A stretch of 64,000 nucleotides of DNA from an uncultured Candidatus Nitrosopumilus sp. (GCA_905616385.1 CAJQSS010000020.1:28034-92033); one strand, 5' to 3'; positions 38,633 to 48,371 are shown, numbered from the stretch's first letter. Numbers and translations are program-made. The notes: generated by a model from the letters alone, not told the origin.

Positions 38633-40660
38633 ATGAAATCATTACTAATTTTTTCCATAACGCTAATTTTACTATCTAGCTTTATTGTATCACAATCAAT
38701 TCAATCTCAAAATGAAATTAAAACATACATTGAAAATAGTGTACCATACATTGGTACTGAAATTCCAAGAATGGATGGAATTGATGGAACTGGAATTAAA
38801 ATAGCAGTTATCGATACTGGTGTAGATTTTAATCATCCAGATTTATTTGGATGGGGTCCAGATGGAAAAGTAATTGGAGGATATAATTTCATTCAAGAAG
38901 ATCAATTACCAATGGATAACAATGGGCATGGTACTAAAGTTGCAGGTATAATTGCAGCAGATGGAAATTTGTTAGGTGTTGCACCTAAAGCAAAAATTCT
39001 AGCTTATAAAGTATCAGAAGATGGAGAAGGAGTATCATCAGAATTAATCAGAAAGGCAATTGAAAAAGCAATTGAAGATAAAGCAGATATTATCAATATT
39101 AGTTTAGGAGTAAACAAAACTAATTCAAAAATAGACAATGCAGTAAATCACGCATTAAATAATGGAATTTTTGTGGTGACAGCTGCAGGAAATGATGGAC
39201 CAAAATTTGAAACGATTGGAAGCCCAGGAAAAAATTTTGAATCAATTACAGTTGGTGCAACTTACAACAACATGACTTCAAGTTTAATTGCAACATTGGA
39301 AATAAATGAAAAACAATATACAGTAATTCCAATGGTTGGATCCTCAAAAACAAATGAACCAATAACTGAAAAAATAATTTTTGCAGGTTATGGTAAAATT
39401 AATAATTTAAAAGATATTGATGTTAAAGATGCAATAGTAATTGTAGAAAGAGGCAGCAATGTAGAAGGAGAATTATTATTTTTTTCAATTAAAGAAATGA
39501 ATGTTGCAAGTGCAGGAGCTAAAGCATTAATTGTTTACAATAATGAACCAGGGATTTTTTTAGGTGAATTAATTCATGAGTTTTCAGAACCAGGATATAT
39601 TCCACAAATTCCAGTAGTTTCAATAGATAGAGAAGAAGGACTAGAAATTATTGAATCAATTGAAAGAGATAATGAAGGAATAATGAATTTATTTTACAAT
39701 CCAGATTTTATAGCACATTTTAGTTCAAGAGGACCAGTATCACCATTTTACATTAAACCAGATATTGTAGCCCCAGGAGCTTACATTAACACTACACAAA
39801 ACAATGGAATCTATAACTTGACTAGTGGAACTAGTTTTGCAGCACCTCATGTTAGTGGTGCAGCAGCATTATTACTACAAAAAAATCCAGAATTAGAAAA
39901 CCATGAAATAAAATCATTGTTAGTCACTACAGTTCAACCAGTTTCAGATGCCTATGGGCAAGAATTTTCATTACATGAATCAGGTTCAGGAAGACTAGAC
40001 ATAGCAAATGCCTATAATGCAAAATTAATAATCAGTCCAACAAATTTTGTCATTAATTTATCAAAAGATCAACCCTCAATAGAAGAACAATTAGAGTTAA
40101 AATTAATTGAAGGAAACTTAGAAAAAATTGATGTTAGATTTGAGGGACCAAAATTCATAGAGTTTACACATGATATTAAAAATAATAATTTACAAATTGG
40201 ATTAAACATAGTTGAAGAAAAATATGGAGAACATGAAGGAAAAATATTCATCAATCACGATAAAATACAATATACAATTCCAGTGCTTATCCACCACACA
40301 GAAGGTTCAATTTCCCTAATCCAAGAAAATGAAAAATTATTTTTTGAAATCAACCATCCAGATGGATGGAGTTTTGCAAAAATTACAATCACAAATAGTA
40401 AAAATGGAAATTCAGATACAATTAGTACAACACCAGATAAAAAAACATCTTTAGAGATCTATGAAAATGGAGAATATTGGGTAGATGCTAAAATCAAAAT
40501 TAATGGAAATACATCTGATGCATTTAACACAATTAAAATTAATTCACTTTCAGAAAAAATAGAAAAATCAGAATTAAGAGATATTCCAGAAAAACAAATT
40601 ATACTAATAGTTTCAATAATTGTGATTATTGGAATTGTAGGATTAATTATTAGAAAATAA
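38633..40660 (+). CDS. secreted subtilisin-like serine protease with PA domain and C-terminal anchor
   Basis: 675 residues. A signal peptide (1-20) is followed by the S8 catalytic domain with Asp61 (VIDTGVD), His99 (NGHGTKVAG), oxyanion Asn187 (AAGNDGP) and Ser401 (GTSFAAPHVSG). A PA-type insert (about 220-360) lies between Asn and Ser. Beta-rich domains follow, and a membrane helix (about 652-672) with a short basic tail anchors the protein. All catalytic residues are present, so it should be an active surface protease. It has no obvious separate propeptide. Possible jobs are nutrient uptake or surface-protein turnover. Confidence 0.92.
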   Translation: MKSLLIFSITLILLSSFIVSQSIQSQNEIKTYIENSVPYIGTEIPRMDGIDGTGIKIAVIDTGVDFNHPDLFGWGPDGKVIGGYNFIQEDQLPMDNNGHGTKVAGIIAADGNLLGVAPKAKILAYKVSEDGEGVSSELIRKAIEKAIEDKADIINISLGVNKTNSKIDNAVNHALNNGIFVVTAAGNDGPKFETIGSPGKNFESITVGATYNNMTSSLIATLEINEKQYTVIPMVGSSKTNEPITEKIIFAGYGKINNLKDIDVKDAIVIVERGSNVEGELLFFSIKEMNVASAGAKALIVYNNEPGIFLGELIHEFSEPGYIPQIPVVSIDREEGLEIIESIERDNEGIMNLFYNPDFIAHFSSRGPVSPFYIKPDIVAPGAYINTTQNNGIYNLTSGTSFAAPHVSGAAALLLQKNPELENHEIKSLLVTTVQPVSDAYGQEFSLHESGSGRLDIANAYNAKLIISPTNFVINLSKDQPSIEEQLELKLIEGNLEKIDVRFEGPKFIEFTHDIKNNNLQIGLNIVEEKYGEHEGKIFINHDKIQYTIPVLIHHTEGSISLIQENEKLFFEINHPDGWSFAKITITNSKNGNSDTISTTPDKKTSLEIYENGEYWVDAKIKINGNTSDAFNTIKINSLSEKIEKSELRDIPEKQIILIVSIIVIIGIVGLIIRK

Positions 40661-40661
40661 G

Positions 40662-42266
40662 TTATAAAGAATAATTAGGACCTGCTGCAATTATATCATC
40701 TGAAACATTTTCAAATTTCTTAAAGTTTTCAACAAACATTTGAGCTAGTTTTTTGGCAGAAAGATCATAGGAGTCTTTGTCAACCCAAGTATGTTTTGGA
40801 TCTAAAATTTCAGATGGAACACCTTCAACTTCTATTGGAATATCAAGATTAAGTAAATCATCGTGGCGATATTTTACAATATCAAGTGCACCGGAAATTG
40901 CGGCAGTAACCATTGCACGACTGTATTTGATCTTTATTCGTTTACCAACACCATATGGACCACCAGACCAGCCAGTATTGACAAGGTAAACTACAGTATT
41001 GTGTTGATTAATTTTTTCACCAAGAAGTTTTGCATAAACTGAAGCAGATCTAGGCATGAATGGGGCTCCAAAACACTGAGAAAAGACAGATTTTGGTTCT
41101 TTGATGCCTCTTTCAGTTCCTGCTAATTTACTAGTATAACCAGACATGAAATGATACATTGCTCCCTCTTTGGTTAACCTAGAAACAGGAGGCAATACAC
41201 CCAAAGCATCTGCAGTCAAAAATACAATAATGCGCGGATTTCCACCAACACTAGGAATTACGGCACCTGGAATGAAATCTAAAGGATAACCAACACGAGT
41301 ATTTTCAGTTAATGAACTATCATCATAATCTGGAATATTATCATTTAAGACAACATTTTCTAAAAGTGCACCAGGTTTAATTGAATTCCAAATTTCAGGT
41401 TCTGCTTCTTGACTAAGATTAATACATTTTGCATAACATCCACCTTCAAAATTAAATGTTCCATTATCAGACCAACCATGTTCATCATCACCAATTAATT
41501 TTCTATTAGGATCTGCTGAAAGAGTTGTTTTACCAGTGCCAGATAATCCAAAGAATAATGCAGTATCTCCTTTTTCACCAATGTTTGCAGAGCAGTGCAT
41601 TGGGAAAATATTACGACCTGGTAATAAGAAATTCATTACACCAAACATTGATTTTTTCATTTCACCAGCATATTCAGTACCACCAATCAAAACAATTTTT
41701 CTTGTTAAATCAATTAAAATAAAGACATCAGTTCTGGTTCCATCAACTTCAGGATCTGCTAAGAAATCATTAATACATAAAATAGTAAATTCAGGTTCAT
41801 GTTTTTGTAATTCTTCATCTGTAGGTCGAATAAACAAATTACTTGAAAACATACTTTGCCAAACATGATCATTAATTACTCTAATAGGTAAACGAGTTTC
41901 AGGGTCAGCCCCTACAAAACCATCAAAAACAAAAAGTTCCTTGTTAGCAACAAAGTCTTTCATCTTTTCAAAAAGTTTTTCAAATTTACCACTTGGGAAT
42001 TGATGATTGATTTTTCCCCAATCAATAGTATCATGGGTTTTATCATCATATACAATAAATCGATCATCAGGGGATCTACCAGTATATTTTCCTGTATCAA
42101 CTGAAAGAGAACCTGTAGAGTTTACAACACCCTCTTTTCTATCAACTGCTATAGCCACCATTTCATCAGTAGGTAAATTTCTATGAACTTTGAATGGATT
42201 GATTCCAAAAGCCGTTAATTGGGCTAAAAATTGTTCAGTTGTAGATCTACCTAGTAATTCTGTCAA
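40662..42266 (-). CDS. pckA: phosphoenolpyruvate carboxykinase (ATP)
   Basis: 534 residues. The kinase loop GLSGTGKTTLSADPNR, the metal motif IGDDEHGW, the segment TGRSPDDRFIV and the later RIKIKYSRAMVTAA identify the ATP-dependent enzyme rather than the GTP-dependent one. It interconverts oxaloacetate and phosphoenolpyruvate, the entry to gluconeogenesis in a carbon-fixing archaeon. It ends one base from the end of the convergent subtilase gene and diverges from L32e. Confidence 0.96.
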   Translation of the reverse strand: MTELLGRSTTEQFLAQLTAFGINPFKVHRNLPTDEMVAIAVDRKEGVVNSTGSLSVDTGKYTGRSPDDRFIVYDDKTHDTIDWGKINHQFPSGKFEKLFEKMKDFVANKELFVFDGFVGADPETRLPIRVINDHVWQSMFSSNLFIRPTDEELQKHEPEFTILCINDFLADPEVDGTRTDVFILIDLTRKIVLIGGTEYAGEMKKSMFGVMNFLLPGRNIFPMHCSANIGEKGDTALFFGLSGTGKTTLSADPNRKLIGDDEHGWSDNGTFNFEGGCYAKCINLSQEAEPEIWNSIKPGALLENVVLNDNIPDYDDSSLTENTRVGYPLDFIPGAVIPSVGGNPRIIVFLTADALGVLPPVSRLTKEGAMYHFMSGYTSKLAGTERGIKEPKSVFSQCFGAPFMPRSASVYAKLLGEKINQHNTVVYLVNTGWSGGPYGVGKRIKIKYSRAMVTAAISGALDIVKYRHDDLLNLDIPIEVEGVPSEILDPKHTWVDKDSYDLSAKKLAQMFVENFKKFENVSDDIIAAGPNYSL

Positions 42267-42382
42267 TATTCTATTCTCCTATAGTGTGTTTGAGCAAATC
42301 CATGGGTCATAAGATATTTAGATCCGCTCCGATTTTCCTTATTATCTCTTTTCCATGTTGAATTTTTTTAGGTCGAGGAACG

Positions 42383-42390
42383 TATTTATT
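42383..42390 (+). promoter_or_regulatory. TATA-like box for the L32e-L19e transcript
   Basis: TATTTATT lies 23-30 bases before the L32e ATG and is preceded by the purine-rich GAGGAACG, a plausible TFB element. The spacing implies an almost leaderless message. No ribosome binding site is seen. The same box occurs upstream of the gene at 59417. Confidence 0.45.
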
Positions 42391-42412
42391 CCAAAATTCA
42401 AGACTTAGTTCC

Positions 42413-42811
42413 ATGCCAATCAATCAAGACAAGCTTGCAAAAAGACAGGAAGTAAAAGGAAACAAGCCTGATTTTGTCAGACCAGAAAGTTGGCGTTATG
42501 TTAGACTTCAAACTAATTGGAGAAAACCAAAGGGTATAGATCATCACCAAAGGAAACAAAAGAGTAGAGGTCGTCCAGGTTTAGTTAAAATTGGATATGG
42601 TGGACCTAGAGATGCAAAAGGACTACACCCTTCAGGATTTACAGATAACTTAGTTTTCAATATGTCAGATTTAGAAAAATTAGATCCAAAAAAAGATGGT
42701 GTAAGATTTGGACATAGTGTCGGTACTAAAAAGAGAAAAGAAATTGTCGCTAAAGCAGTTGAAAAGAAATTTAAAATATTTAATGCAAGAGTGAATGCAA
42801 TTGGTAGTTAA
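42413..42811 (+). CDS. rpl32e: 50S ribosomal protein L32e (eL32)
   Basis: 132 residues. FVRPESWRYVRLQTNWRKPKG and the central GRPGLVKIGYGGPRD with LHPSGF match archaeal L32e. It normally sits in the spc operon before L19e and L18; here the L32e-L19e pair lies about 7 kb away from L18, on the other strand. It overlaps L19e by 17 bases. Confidence 0.95.
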   Translation: MPINQDKLAKRQEVKGNKPDFVRPESWRYVRLQTNWRKPKGIDHHQRKQKSRGRPGLVKIGYGGPRDAKGLHPSGFTDNLVFNMSDLEKLDPKKDGVRFGHSVGTKKRKEIVAKAVEKKFKIFNARVNAIGS

Positions 42812-43256
42812 TCTTAGAGCAAAAAAAAGACTGACCTCCAGAGTTACGGGTGTCGGAATTCATAGAATAAAATTTGATTCAGACCACTTAGATGATATCG
42901 CAGATGCAATTACTAGAGAAAATATTCGTAGTTTAATTACAGCAAATACAATTAAGATAAAATCATTTACTGGAACATCAAGAGGAAGAGCACAACACAA
43001 ATTAGATCAAAGAAAGAAAAGAGGCACAACACAAGGTTCCAAAAAAGGAACAAAAGGTGCAAGAGTAGGTAAAAAAACAGTATATGTTGCAAAAGTACGT
43101 TCACTAAGAAGATTATTAAAAATTGCAAAAGATAGAAAAGATTTGACCAATCCAGAGTTTTGGGTATTGTACAAAAAAGTAGGCGGAAACACAGTCAGAA
43201 ATAAAGCTCACTTGAGAACTTTGATGGATGAAATCAAAACTAAAAGAACAGATTAG
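42795..43256 (+). CDS. rpl19e: 50S ribosomal protein L19e (eL19)
   Basis: 153 residues from the ATG at 42795; a TTG at 42801 is the alternative start. NLRAKKRLTSRVTGVGIHRIKFD and the basic GRAQHKLDQRKKRGTTQGSKKG stretch define L19e. It overlaps L32e by 17 bases, so the two are coupled. The stop overlaps that of the convergent ogt gene by four bases. Confidence 0.95.
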   Translation: MQLVVNLRAKKRLTSRVTGVGIHRIKFDSDHLDDIADAITRENIRSLITANTIKIKSFTGTSRGRAQHKLDQRKKRGTTQGSKKGTKGARVGKKTVYVAKVRSLRRLLKIAKDRKDLTNPEFWVLYKKVGGNTVRNKAHLRTLMDEIKTKRTD

Positions 43257-43552
43257 AATTTAAATAATTTTTTCTCAAAATTTTCAATACTACCATTTAT
43301 GATTTCCATACCCTCATCACTAAGCATTTTTGTTTTGACATGTTCACCATATGCATAACCACCAATTTTACCAGTAGACATTACAACTCTATGACATGGA
43401 ACCAAAACAGGATAAGGGTTCTTGTTCATAATTTTTCCAATAATTCTTTGACCATTTTTTAATCCGACAGCTTTTGCCAAATCACCATAAGTTGTAATCT
43501 GACCTTTTGGAACATCGAGTAATTTTTTGTAAACTTTATGTTCAAGATTCAT
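43253..43552 (-). CDS. ogt: O6-alkylguanine-DNA alkyltransferase, short form
   Basis: 99 residues, only the C-terminal DNA-binding half of the family. The active motif PCHRV is intact with acceptor Cys53, so it should repair O6-methylguanine rather than act as a mere alkyltransferase-like protein (which has Trp there). VPKGQITTYGDLA and IGGYAYG also match. The start overlaps the end of dtdA by four bases. Confidence 0.9.
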   Translation of the reverse strand: MNLEHKVYKKLLDVPKGQITTYGDLAKAVGLKNGQRIIGKIMNKNPYPVLVPCHRVVMSTGKIGGYAYGEHVKTKMLSDEGMEIINGSIENFEKKLFKF

Positions 43553-44325
43553 AATTTTATTATTTCAAGTGAAGTAGAATCAAGGAAGTTGAGAATTTTT
43601 TGTTTATTTGATCCCAATCCACGCCAATCTAAAAGAGCAAATTTTGCAGTACTATTTTGTTTTATAATATGCGAAAATAATTCTTCATCAATATCACCCA
43701 ATGCATGTTTTGGTATTACTGTTCCAAGAGAATATCTACCTTCGAGTAACTCATGAGTAAATTTTGAGGGATAATGAGTGCCACCAAAACAAATTGCTAC
43801 AGGATTTTTAGAAATATTATTGGAAAAAACACGATCAACTAACTTGGCAACAGAATGACACAATGAAACATCAGTCCATTGTTTTTCAGTAGTACCAATT
43901 TCTATGAAAATTGTAGGTTTAGTTAATGCAGTAGGACCATGATGAGTAGCTTCAATGGTTATTTGAAATTCTAAAAATTCAGATTGATGATTTTGTAATG
44001 TTTGAAGATATGCTTTTTGGAGATCTGGGTGAGGGATTGCAACTTGCCTCTCATTACCACCAAATTTAGCTTCAGAAAAATTTCCCGTACTGTGACAAGT
44101 TAATGCCAACACACCAGATTCTGCAGCATGTTTTGAAAGAAATACAAATCCATCATAATCATATTTTTCTTCAAGCCAATCAGCAGAAATGGTAGGAGTT
44201 GAAATTATGATCAAATCATAATATTTTCCACGGAAAATATCACCATCTAAAGTCATTTTTTGTGAAAGAAAATTTGCCATATTGTAACCTGCAGGGTCAT
44301 CTCGATATGCAATTAAAAGTTCCAT
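43549..44325 (-). CDS. dtdA: D-aminoacyl-tRNA deacylase, archaeal type
   Basis: 258 residues from the ATG at 44325 (protein begins ELLIAYRDDPAGYNMA). A longer frame to 44379 would run into the secE start and adds non-conserved residues. DYDGFVFLSKHAAESGVLALTCHSTGNF and THHGPTALTKPTIFIEIG are hallmark segments of DtdA/GEK1 proteins. The zinc enzyme hydrolyses D-aminoacyl-tRNA to keep D-amino acids out of proteins. It is probably one transcript with ogt. Confidence 0.93.
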   Translation of the reverse strand: MELLIAYRDDPAGYNMANFLSQKMTLDGDIFRGKYYDLIIISTPTISADWLEEKYDYDGFVFLSKHAAESGVLALTCHSTGNFSEAKFGGNERQVAIPHPDLQKAYLQTLQNHQSEFLEFQITIEATHHGPTALTKPTIFIEIGTTEKQWTDVSLCHSVAKLVDRVFSNNISKNPVAICFGGTHYPSKFTHELLEGRYSLGTVIPKHALGDIDEELFSHIIKQNSTAKFALLDWRGLGSNKQKILNFLDSTSLEIIKL

Positions 44326-44334
44326 GAGATAAGG

Positions 44335-44343
44335 AATATAAAG
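44335..44343 (+). promoter_or_regulatory. TATA-like box for secE-spt5-L11
   Basis: AATATAAAG sits 22-30 bases before the ATG of secE, the spacing expected for a leaderless archaeal message. It lies in the 39-base gap shared with the divergent dtdA gene. Confidence 0.45.
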
Positions 44344-44364
44344 ACACCTTATTAATTTCCACCA

Positions 44365-44538
44365 ATGAACCCGAAGCAAACTTTGAAGAATTGTGCTAAT
44401 ACATTGAAGATGACTAAAAAACCAGATAAGGAGGAATATTCACAACATTTGAGATTAGTATTAACTGGAATTGCAGGAGTTGGTACTATTGGATTTATAA
44501 TTCAATTTGTGTTTTCGGTAGTTACATTTGGTCGATAA
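44365..44538 (+). CDS. secE: SecE / Sec61 gamma, translocase subunit
   Basis: 57 residues from ATG to TAA. A charged amphipathic N-terminal half (TKKPDKEEYSQHLR) leads to a single membrane helix (about 31-52, with VLTGIAGVGTIGFIIQFVF), the standard minimal SecE. The gene lies directly ahead of spt5 and L11, the conserved archaeal order. It completes the SecY channel encoded at 31624-33054. It was short enough to escape a 60-residue length threshold. Confidence 0.92.
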   Translation: MNPKQTLKNCANTLKMTKKPDKEEYSQHLRLVLTGIAGVGTIGFIIQFVFSVVTFGR

Positions 44539-44540
44539 AA

Positions 44541-44999
44541 TTGTCTGAAGAAATTAAATCACATTTATTTGCAATTAGAACCACAGGAGGACAAGAAAAA
44601 GTGGTAATGAGGTTATTAGAAGCTAAAGCCAACGCTAACAAAATTAACATTCAATCAGTATTTTGGGTAAGTGATCTTAAAGGATATGTCGTCGTTGAAG
44701 CAGTTAATCCTAGCGATGCATATTTGGCAGTTGAAGGTGTTAGACACATTCGTGGTCAATTAAGAGGAGAGTTATCATTTGAAGAGATAGAAGGTTATCT
44801 TATCAAGAAATCAACAGTTTTAACATTAGCAGTGGATAACATTATCGAAATTACTGGCGGTCCATTCAAAGGAATGAAGGCAACAATTACTAGAATAGAT
44901 ACAGACAAAGAAGAAGCCACAGTTGTCTTACTAGATGCAGCATATCAATTGCCAGTAACAGTAGATGCAAACTACCTAAAGCTTTCGAGTGGAGCTTAG
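44541..44999 (+). CDS. spt5: transcription elongation factor Spt5 (NusG family)
   Basis: 152 residues from a TTG two bases after secE. The NGN domain (about 5-90, with HLFAIRTTGGQEKVV and GYVVVEA) and a KOW domain (about 95-145, with IIEITGGPFKGMKATI) give the standard archaeal form. It binds the RNA polymerase clamp and, with Spt4, aids processivity and links to ribosomes. It is followed by L11. Confidence 0.95.
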   Translation: MSEEIKSHLFAIRTTGGQEKVVMRLLEAKANANKINIQSVFWVSDLKGYVVVEAVNPSDAYLAVEGVRHIRGQLRGELSFEEIEGYLIKKSTVLTLAVDNIIEITGGPFKGMKATITRIDTDKEEATVVLLDAAYQLPVTVDANYLKLSSGA

Positions 45000-45034
45000 G
45001 AAGGATTAAATTTTGATTTTGAGTTGAATAGATA

Positions 45035-45514
45035 ATGGGAGAACAAAAAGTATCATCACTTGTAACAGGAGGAGGAGCATCAGCAGGTCCACCATTAGGT
45101 CCAGCATTAGGTCCTCTAGGCGTTAACATCATGGAAGTTATCGCAGCAATTAATGAAAAAACTAAAGACTTCGAGGGAATGAAAGTTCCAGTAACTGTCA
45201 TAGTAGATACAGATACAAAAAAATATGAAATTGAAATTGGCATTCCTTCAGCTGCAGCATTAATCATGAAAGAAGCAGGAATTCAAAAAGGCTCTAGTAC
45301 TTCAGGTACTGAATGGGCTGGAGATGTCACAATGGATTCAATTATCAAAGTAGCAAATACAAAACTCGAAAAATCTTATGCATCATCATTAAAATCAGTT
45401 GCAAAAACCATCATTGGTACATGTGTAGCATTAGGAGTCAAAGTAGAAGGAAAAACTCCAAAAGAAGTTACTGCTGAAATCAATGAAGGTAAATGGGATC
45501 AAAAATTCCAATAA
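45035..45514 (+). CDS. rpl11: 50S ribosomal protein L11 (uL11)
   Basis: 159 residues. GGGASAGPPLGPALGPLGVNI, the Pro/Gly-rich start split here at about residues 11-31, is the hallmark, and the C-terminal RNA-binding domain includes the conserved GTCVALGVKVEGKTP. It forms the base of the GTPase-associated stalk with L10 and P1. It ends flush with the convergent Lrp-type regulator gene. Confidence 0.96.
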   Translation: MGEQKVSSLVTGGGASAGPPLGPALGPLGVNIMEVIAAINEKTKDFEGMKVPVTVIVDTDTKKYEIEIGIPSAAALIMKEAGIQKGSSTSGTEWAGDVTMDSIIKVANTKLEKSYASSLKSVAKTIIGTCVALGVKVEGKTPKEVTAEINEGKWDQKFQ

Positions 45515-45970
45515 TTATTCAGTAAGATAAACAGGATCTTTGTCTGTTTTTTGTAATTCGACAAAGGTTTCAGTATTTTGAATACCATCTATTTTTCCAA
45601 TTTTTTCAATAACTACAGTATGTAAAGCCTCAAGATTTTTAGCATAAACATCAATCATAATATCAAATCTACCAGTAATTTCACGTATAGAAACAACTTC
45701 AGATGTTTCCATGAATTGTTTATGAATGGTTTCTTTTAATTTTGGATCTCGATTAATACCAACAGATGCTTTTACTCCAATACCCAAAAGAGATTCATCA
45801 ATTTCAATGGTAAATTTTTTGATTAATTTCTTTTTCATTAATCGCTTAATTCTACTATACAGTACAGAAGCATTAATTCCAAGTTTTTTAGACAGTGTAG
45901 GAACAGAAATAGATCCATCTTGAGTTAATTCAAATAATAATTTCATGTCAAGGTCATCAAAGCGATGCAA
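45515..45970 (-). CDS. Lrp/AsnC-family transcriptional regulator
   Basis: 151 residues. A winged helix-turn-helix (about 5-60, DLDMKLLFELTQDGSISVPTL and SVLYSRIKRL) is followed by a RAM ligand-binding domain (about 68-145, with VSIREITGRFDIMIDVYA). Such proteins form octamers that respond to amino acids. The target is unknown. It lies between the L11 and L1 genes on the opposite strand, splitting what is one ribosomal cluster in many archaea. Confidence 0.92.
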   Translation of the reverse strand: MHRFDDLDMKLLFELTQDGSISVPTLSKKLGINASVLYSRIKRLMKKKLIKKFTIEIDESLLGIGVKASVGINRDPKLKETIHKQFMETSEVVSIREITGRFDIMIDVYAKNLEALHTVVIEKIGKIDGIQNTETFVELQKTDKDPVYLTE

Positions 45971-46136
45971 TGTGCTAGAAAATGGAGATTGTCATTTAAT
46001 ATATGTAAGTTTTAACAAAAATTTGCCTCTAAATTATAATTATTAGGTATAAAAAATGAAATTTTTTAAAATAAAAGAGAGACAAAATCTCAAACCCCTA
46101 AACGATTTTAAGTAGGTTTTCTGGAAATTGTTCGTA

Positions 46137-46799
46137 ATGATTACAGAAGCACAATTTGGAGAATTGATCACAAAGATCAAAGCAGACTCTAAAAAACGAA
46201 AATTTAAGCAATCAATTGAGCTAATTATTAATTTTAAAGATATTGATGTCAAAAAAGGATTTGCCATCAACGAAGTAATTCAACTTCCAAAAACAAGTTC
46301 ACCTGCAACAGTGTGTGTAATTGCTACAGGAGATATGAGTCAAAAAGCAAAGACAGCAAAAGCAGATGTAGTAATTGGAAATGAAGAATTAACAAAGTAT
46401 GAATCTAACAAAAGAGAATCTAGAAAATTCATTAACAAATATGATTTCTTTTTAGCAGATACAAAAATCATGCCAACAGTAGGTAAAGCACTAGGTCAGC
46501 TTTTAGGCCCTAGAGGAAAAATGCCAACACCAGTTCCATTTAATGCTTCAATTGATGCATTCCTAGCAAGATTTAGAACATCAATTAAAGTTAGATCAAG
46601 AGCATCATTATCAATAGCATGTAAAATTGGTGATGAGTCAATGGAAGATGCAGATTTAGCAATTAACGCATTTACTGTTCTTAGTGCAATAGAAAAGAAA
46701 TTACCAAACGGTGAAAAAAATATTAAAAAAATCATGCTAAAAACTACAATGGGTAAACCACAAAAACAACTCCAGGAGATAAAGAAGAAACATGCATGA
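46137..46799 (+). CDS. rpl1: 50S ribosomal protein L1 (uL1)
   Basis: 220 residues from the ATG at 46137. An in-frame TTG at 46128 would add three residues. The RNA-binding ends and the central KIMPTVGKALGQLLGPRGKMP are typical. L1 forms the mobile stalk near the E site and in archaea can repress its own message. It overlaps L10 by 8 bases. Confidence 0.95.
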   Translation: MITEAQFGELITKIKADSKKRKFKQSIELIINFKDIDVKKGFAINEVIQLPKTSSPATVCVIATGDMSQKAKTAKADVVIGNEELTKYESNKRESRKFINKYDFFLADTKIMPTVGKALGQLLGPRGKMPTPVPFNASIDAFLARFRTSIKVRSRASLSIACKIGDESMEDADLAINAFTVLSAIEKKLPNGEKNIKKIMLKTTMGKPQKQLQEIKKKHA

Positions 46800-47658
46800 A
46801 AATAGAACTACATATCCAAAAAGAAAAACAGAAATGTATCAGCAATTAATAGAGTTACCAAAAAAATACAAAACCATTTCAATAATTAAAATGAAAAAAG
46901 TTCGTTCTACACAAATTTTACCATTAAGAAAAACTTTGAAAGGGGAAGTAGAATTTGTATGTGTTAAAAACAACATTGCAAAAAAAGCACTTGAAACATT
47001 AGAGATTCCAGGAATGAAAGAAATATCCCTAGAACTAAAAGAACAACTGATATTCATTTTTACAAACATGTCACCATTCAAACTAAACGTGCTATTGGGC
47101 AAAAACAAAGTCATGATGGGTGCACGTGCTGGAGATATTGCAAGTATCGATATTGTAGTACCTGCTAAAAATACAGGAATTGCACCAGGACCAATGCTTA
47201 CAGAATTCAAAGATGCAAAAATTCCAACAAAAATTGATCAAGGAACAATTTGGATTGCAAAAGATACAACACCAGCAAAGAAGGGCGAAACAATTAATGA
47301 AAAATTAGCATCAATTTTAGGTAAATTAGACATCAAACCAGTAGAAGCAGGAATTTCACTTTATTCAGCAGTTGAAGATGGTCTCAAATACACTGAAGAA
47401 GACATGATAGTAGATGTTGAGAAAACAAGAAATGCATTTGCACAATTCCACCAAGAAGCAATATCACTCTCAATTGAGGCAGGGTATATCACTGCAGATA
47501 ACATTACACAAATTCTTACAAAAGCAGCACAATCTGCACGCTCAGTATCTGTTGAATCAGGTTTCATGACAGATGAAACAAAAGAGCAAATTTTACAAAA
47601 AGCAGATGCACAAGCTAAAGGCGTAGCAAGCCAAGCAAAAGATTACGCACCAGCCTAA
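46792..47658 (+). CDS. rpl10: 50S ribosomal protein L10 (uL10, P0)
   Basis: 288 residues. The N-terminal rRNA-binding domain and the archaeal insert (GIAPGPMLTEFKDAKIPTKID) are clear. The C-terminal helices that hold P1 dimers are present, but the usual final acidic peptide shared with P1 (ending in GLSSLFG-like residues) is absent; the protein ends KDYAPA. The P1 gene is not next in line, being inverted 0.7 kb away. Confidence 0.94.
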   Translation: MHENRTTYPKRKTEMYQQLIELPKKYKTISIIKMKKVRSTQILPLRKTLKGEVEFVCVKNNIAKKALETLEIPGMKEISLELKEQLIFIFTNMSPFKLNVLLGKNKVMMGARAGDIASIDIVVPAKNTGIAPGPMLTEFKDAKIPTKIDQGTIWIAKDTTPAKKGETINEKLASILGKLDIKPVEAGISLYSAVEDGLKYTEEDMIVDVEKTRNAFAQFHQEAISLSIEAGYITADNITQILTKAAQSARSVSVESGFMTDETKEQILQKADAQAKGVASQAKDYAPA

Positions 47659-48303
47659 TCAATCGGTATTTTTTACCTTAGGTAAATTCCAATTATACTT
47701 CATTGCAATTAACCTCAAAGAAGTAGTTAGAATTATTCCAACAATAGTAGCATAGTATAGTTCATCTGTAAAATACAAAATAATAGAAAATATTACAATG
47801 CCAATAAAACTTGCAGAAAGATAGAATTCTTTTACAAAAACTATAGGAACTTGATTAACAAAGATATCCCGAAGTATACCTCCTCCAGCAGCAGTCAAAA
47901 TACCTGCCAATAAAATTGCCAAAAAATTTAATCCAAAAATATTGTATGCAAAAGTTGCTCCAATAATTGTAAACACTCCTAATCCAATAGCATCAAATTT
48001 CAAAAATAGATTGCAATGTTTTTTCAAACGAGAATACAAAAAGAAAATTACAATTCCAGATGCGATTGTTACCACAACATAAGTAGGATCAGATATAGAG
48101 TTAGGAACTCTACCTAAAATTACATCTCTAATCGTGCCACCTGCAACACCAGTAATAGTTGCAAGTAACAAAATTCCTACAACATCAAATTTTTTCTCAA
48201 TTGCCTTAAAGGCACCTGTAATTGCAAATGCTACAGTACCAAACAGATCTAAAACATAAATAAAAAATTCAGAACTAAAAGAAAATTCTGTCAACAGATA
48301 CAA
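47659..48303 (-). CDS. TRIC-like cation channel (UPF0126 family)
   Basis: 214 residues with about seven membrane helices and two internal repeats, each with a Gly-rich, Asp/Arg-containing turn: VAGGTIRDVILGRVP and AAGGGILRDIFVNQVP. These are the signature loops of the trimeric intracellular cation channel family. Prokaryotic members conduct K+ or other small ions. The stop abuts that of L10 with no gap. It separates L10 from P1. Confidence 0.88.
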   Translation of the reverse strand: MYLLTEFSFSSEFFIYVLDLFGTVAFAITGAFKAIEKKFDVVGILLLATITGVAGGTIRDVILGRVPNSISDPTYVVVTIASGIVIFFLYSRLKKHCNLFLKFDAIGLGVFTIIGATFAYNIFGLNFLAILLAGILTAAGGGILRDIFVNQVPIVFVKEFYLSASFIGIVIFSIILYFTDELYYATIVGIILTTSLRLIAMKYNWNLPKVKNTD

Positions 48304-48371
48304 AGACAGTACACAGAGTAATTAAGATTAATAAAAATAAGTATAAAATTAAGTTGAAAAAATAAAGTTGC

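Noticed and set aside
44326..44379. An 18-residue N-terminal extension of DtdA
   Set aside because: It would overlap the secE start and promoter, and the family begins at the internal ATG 44325.
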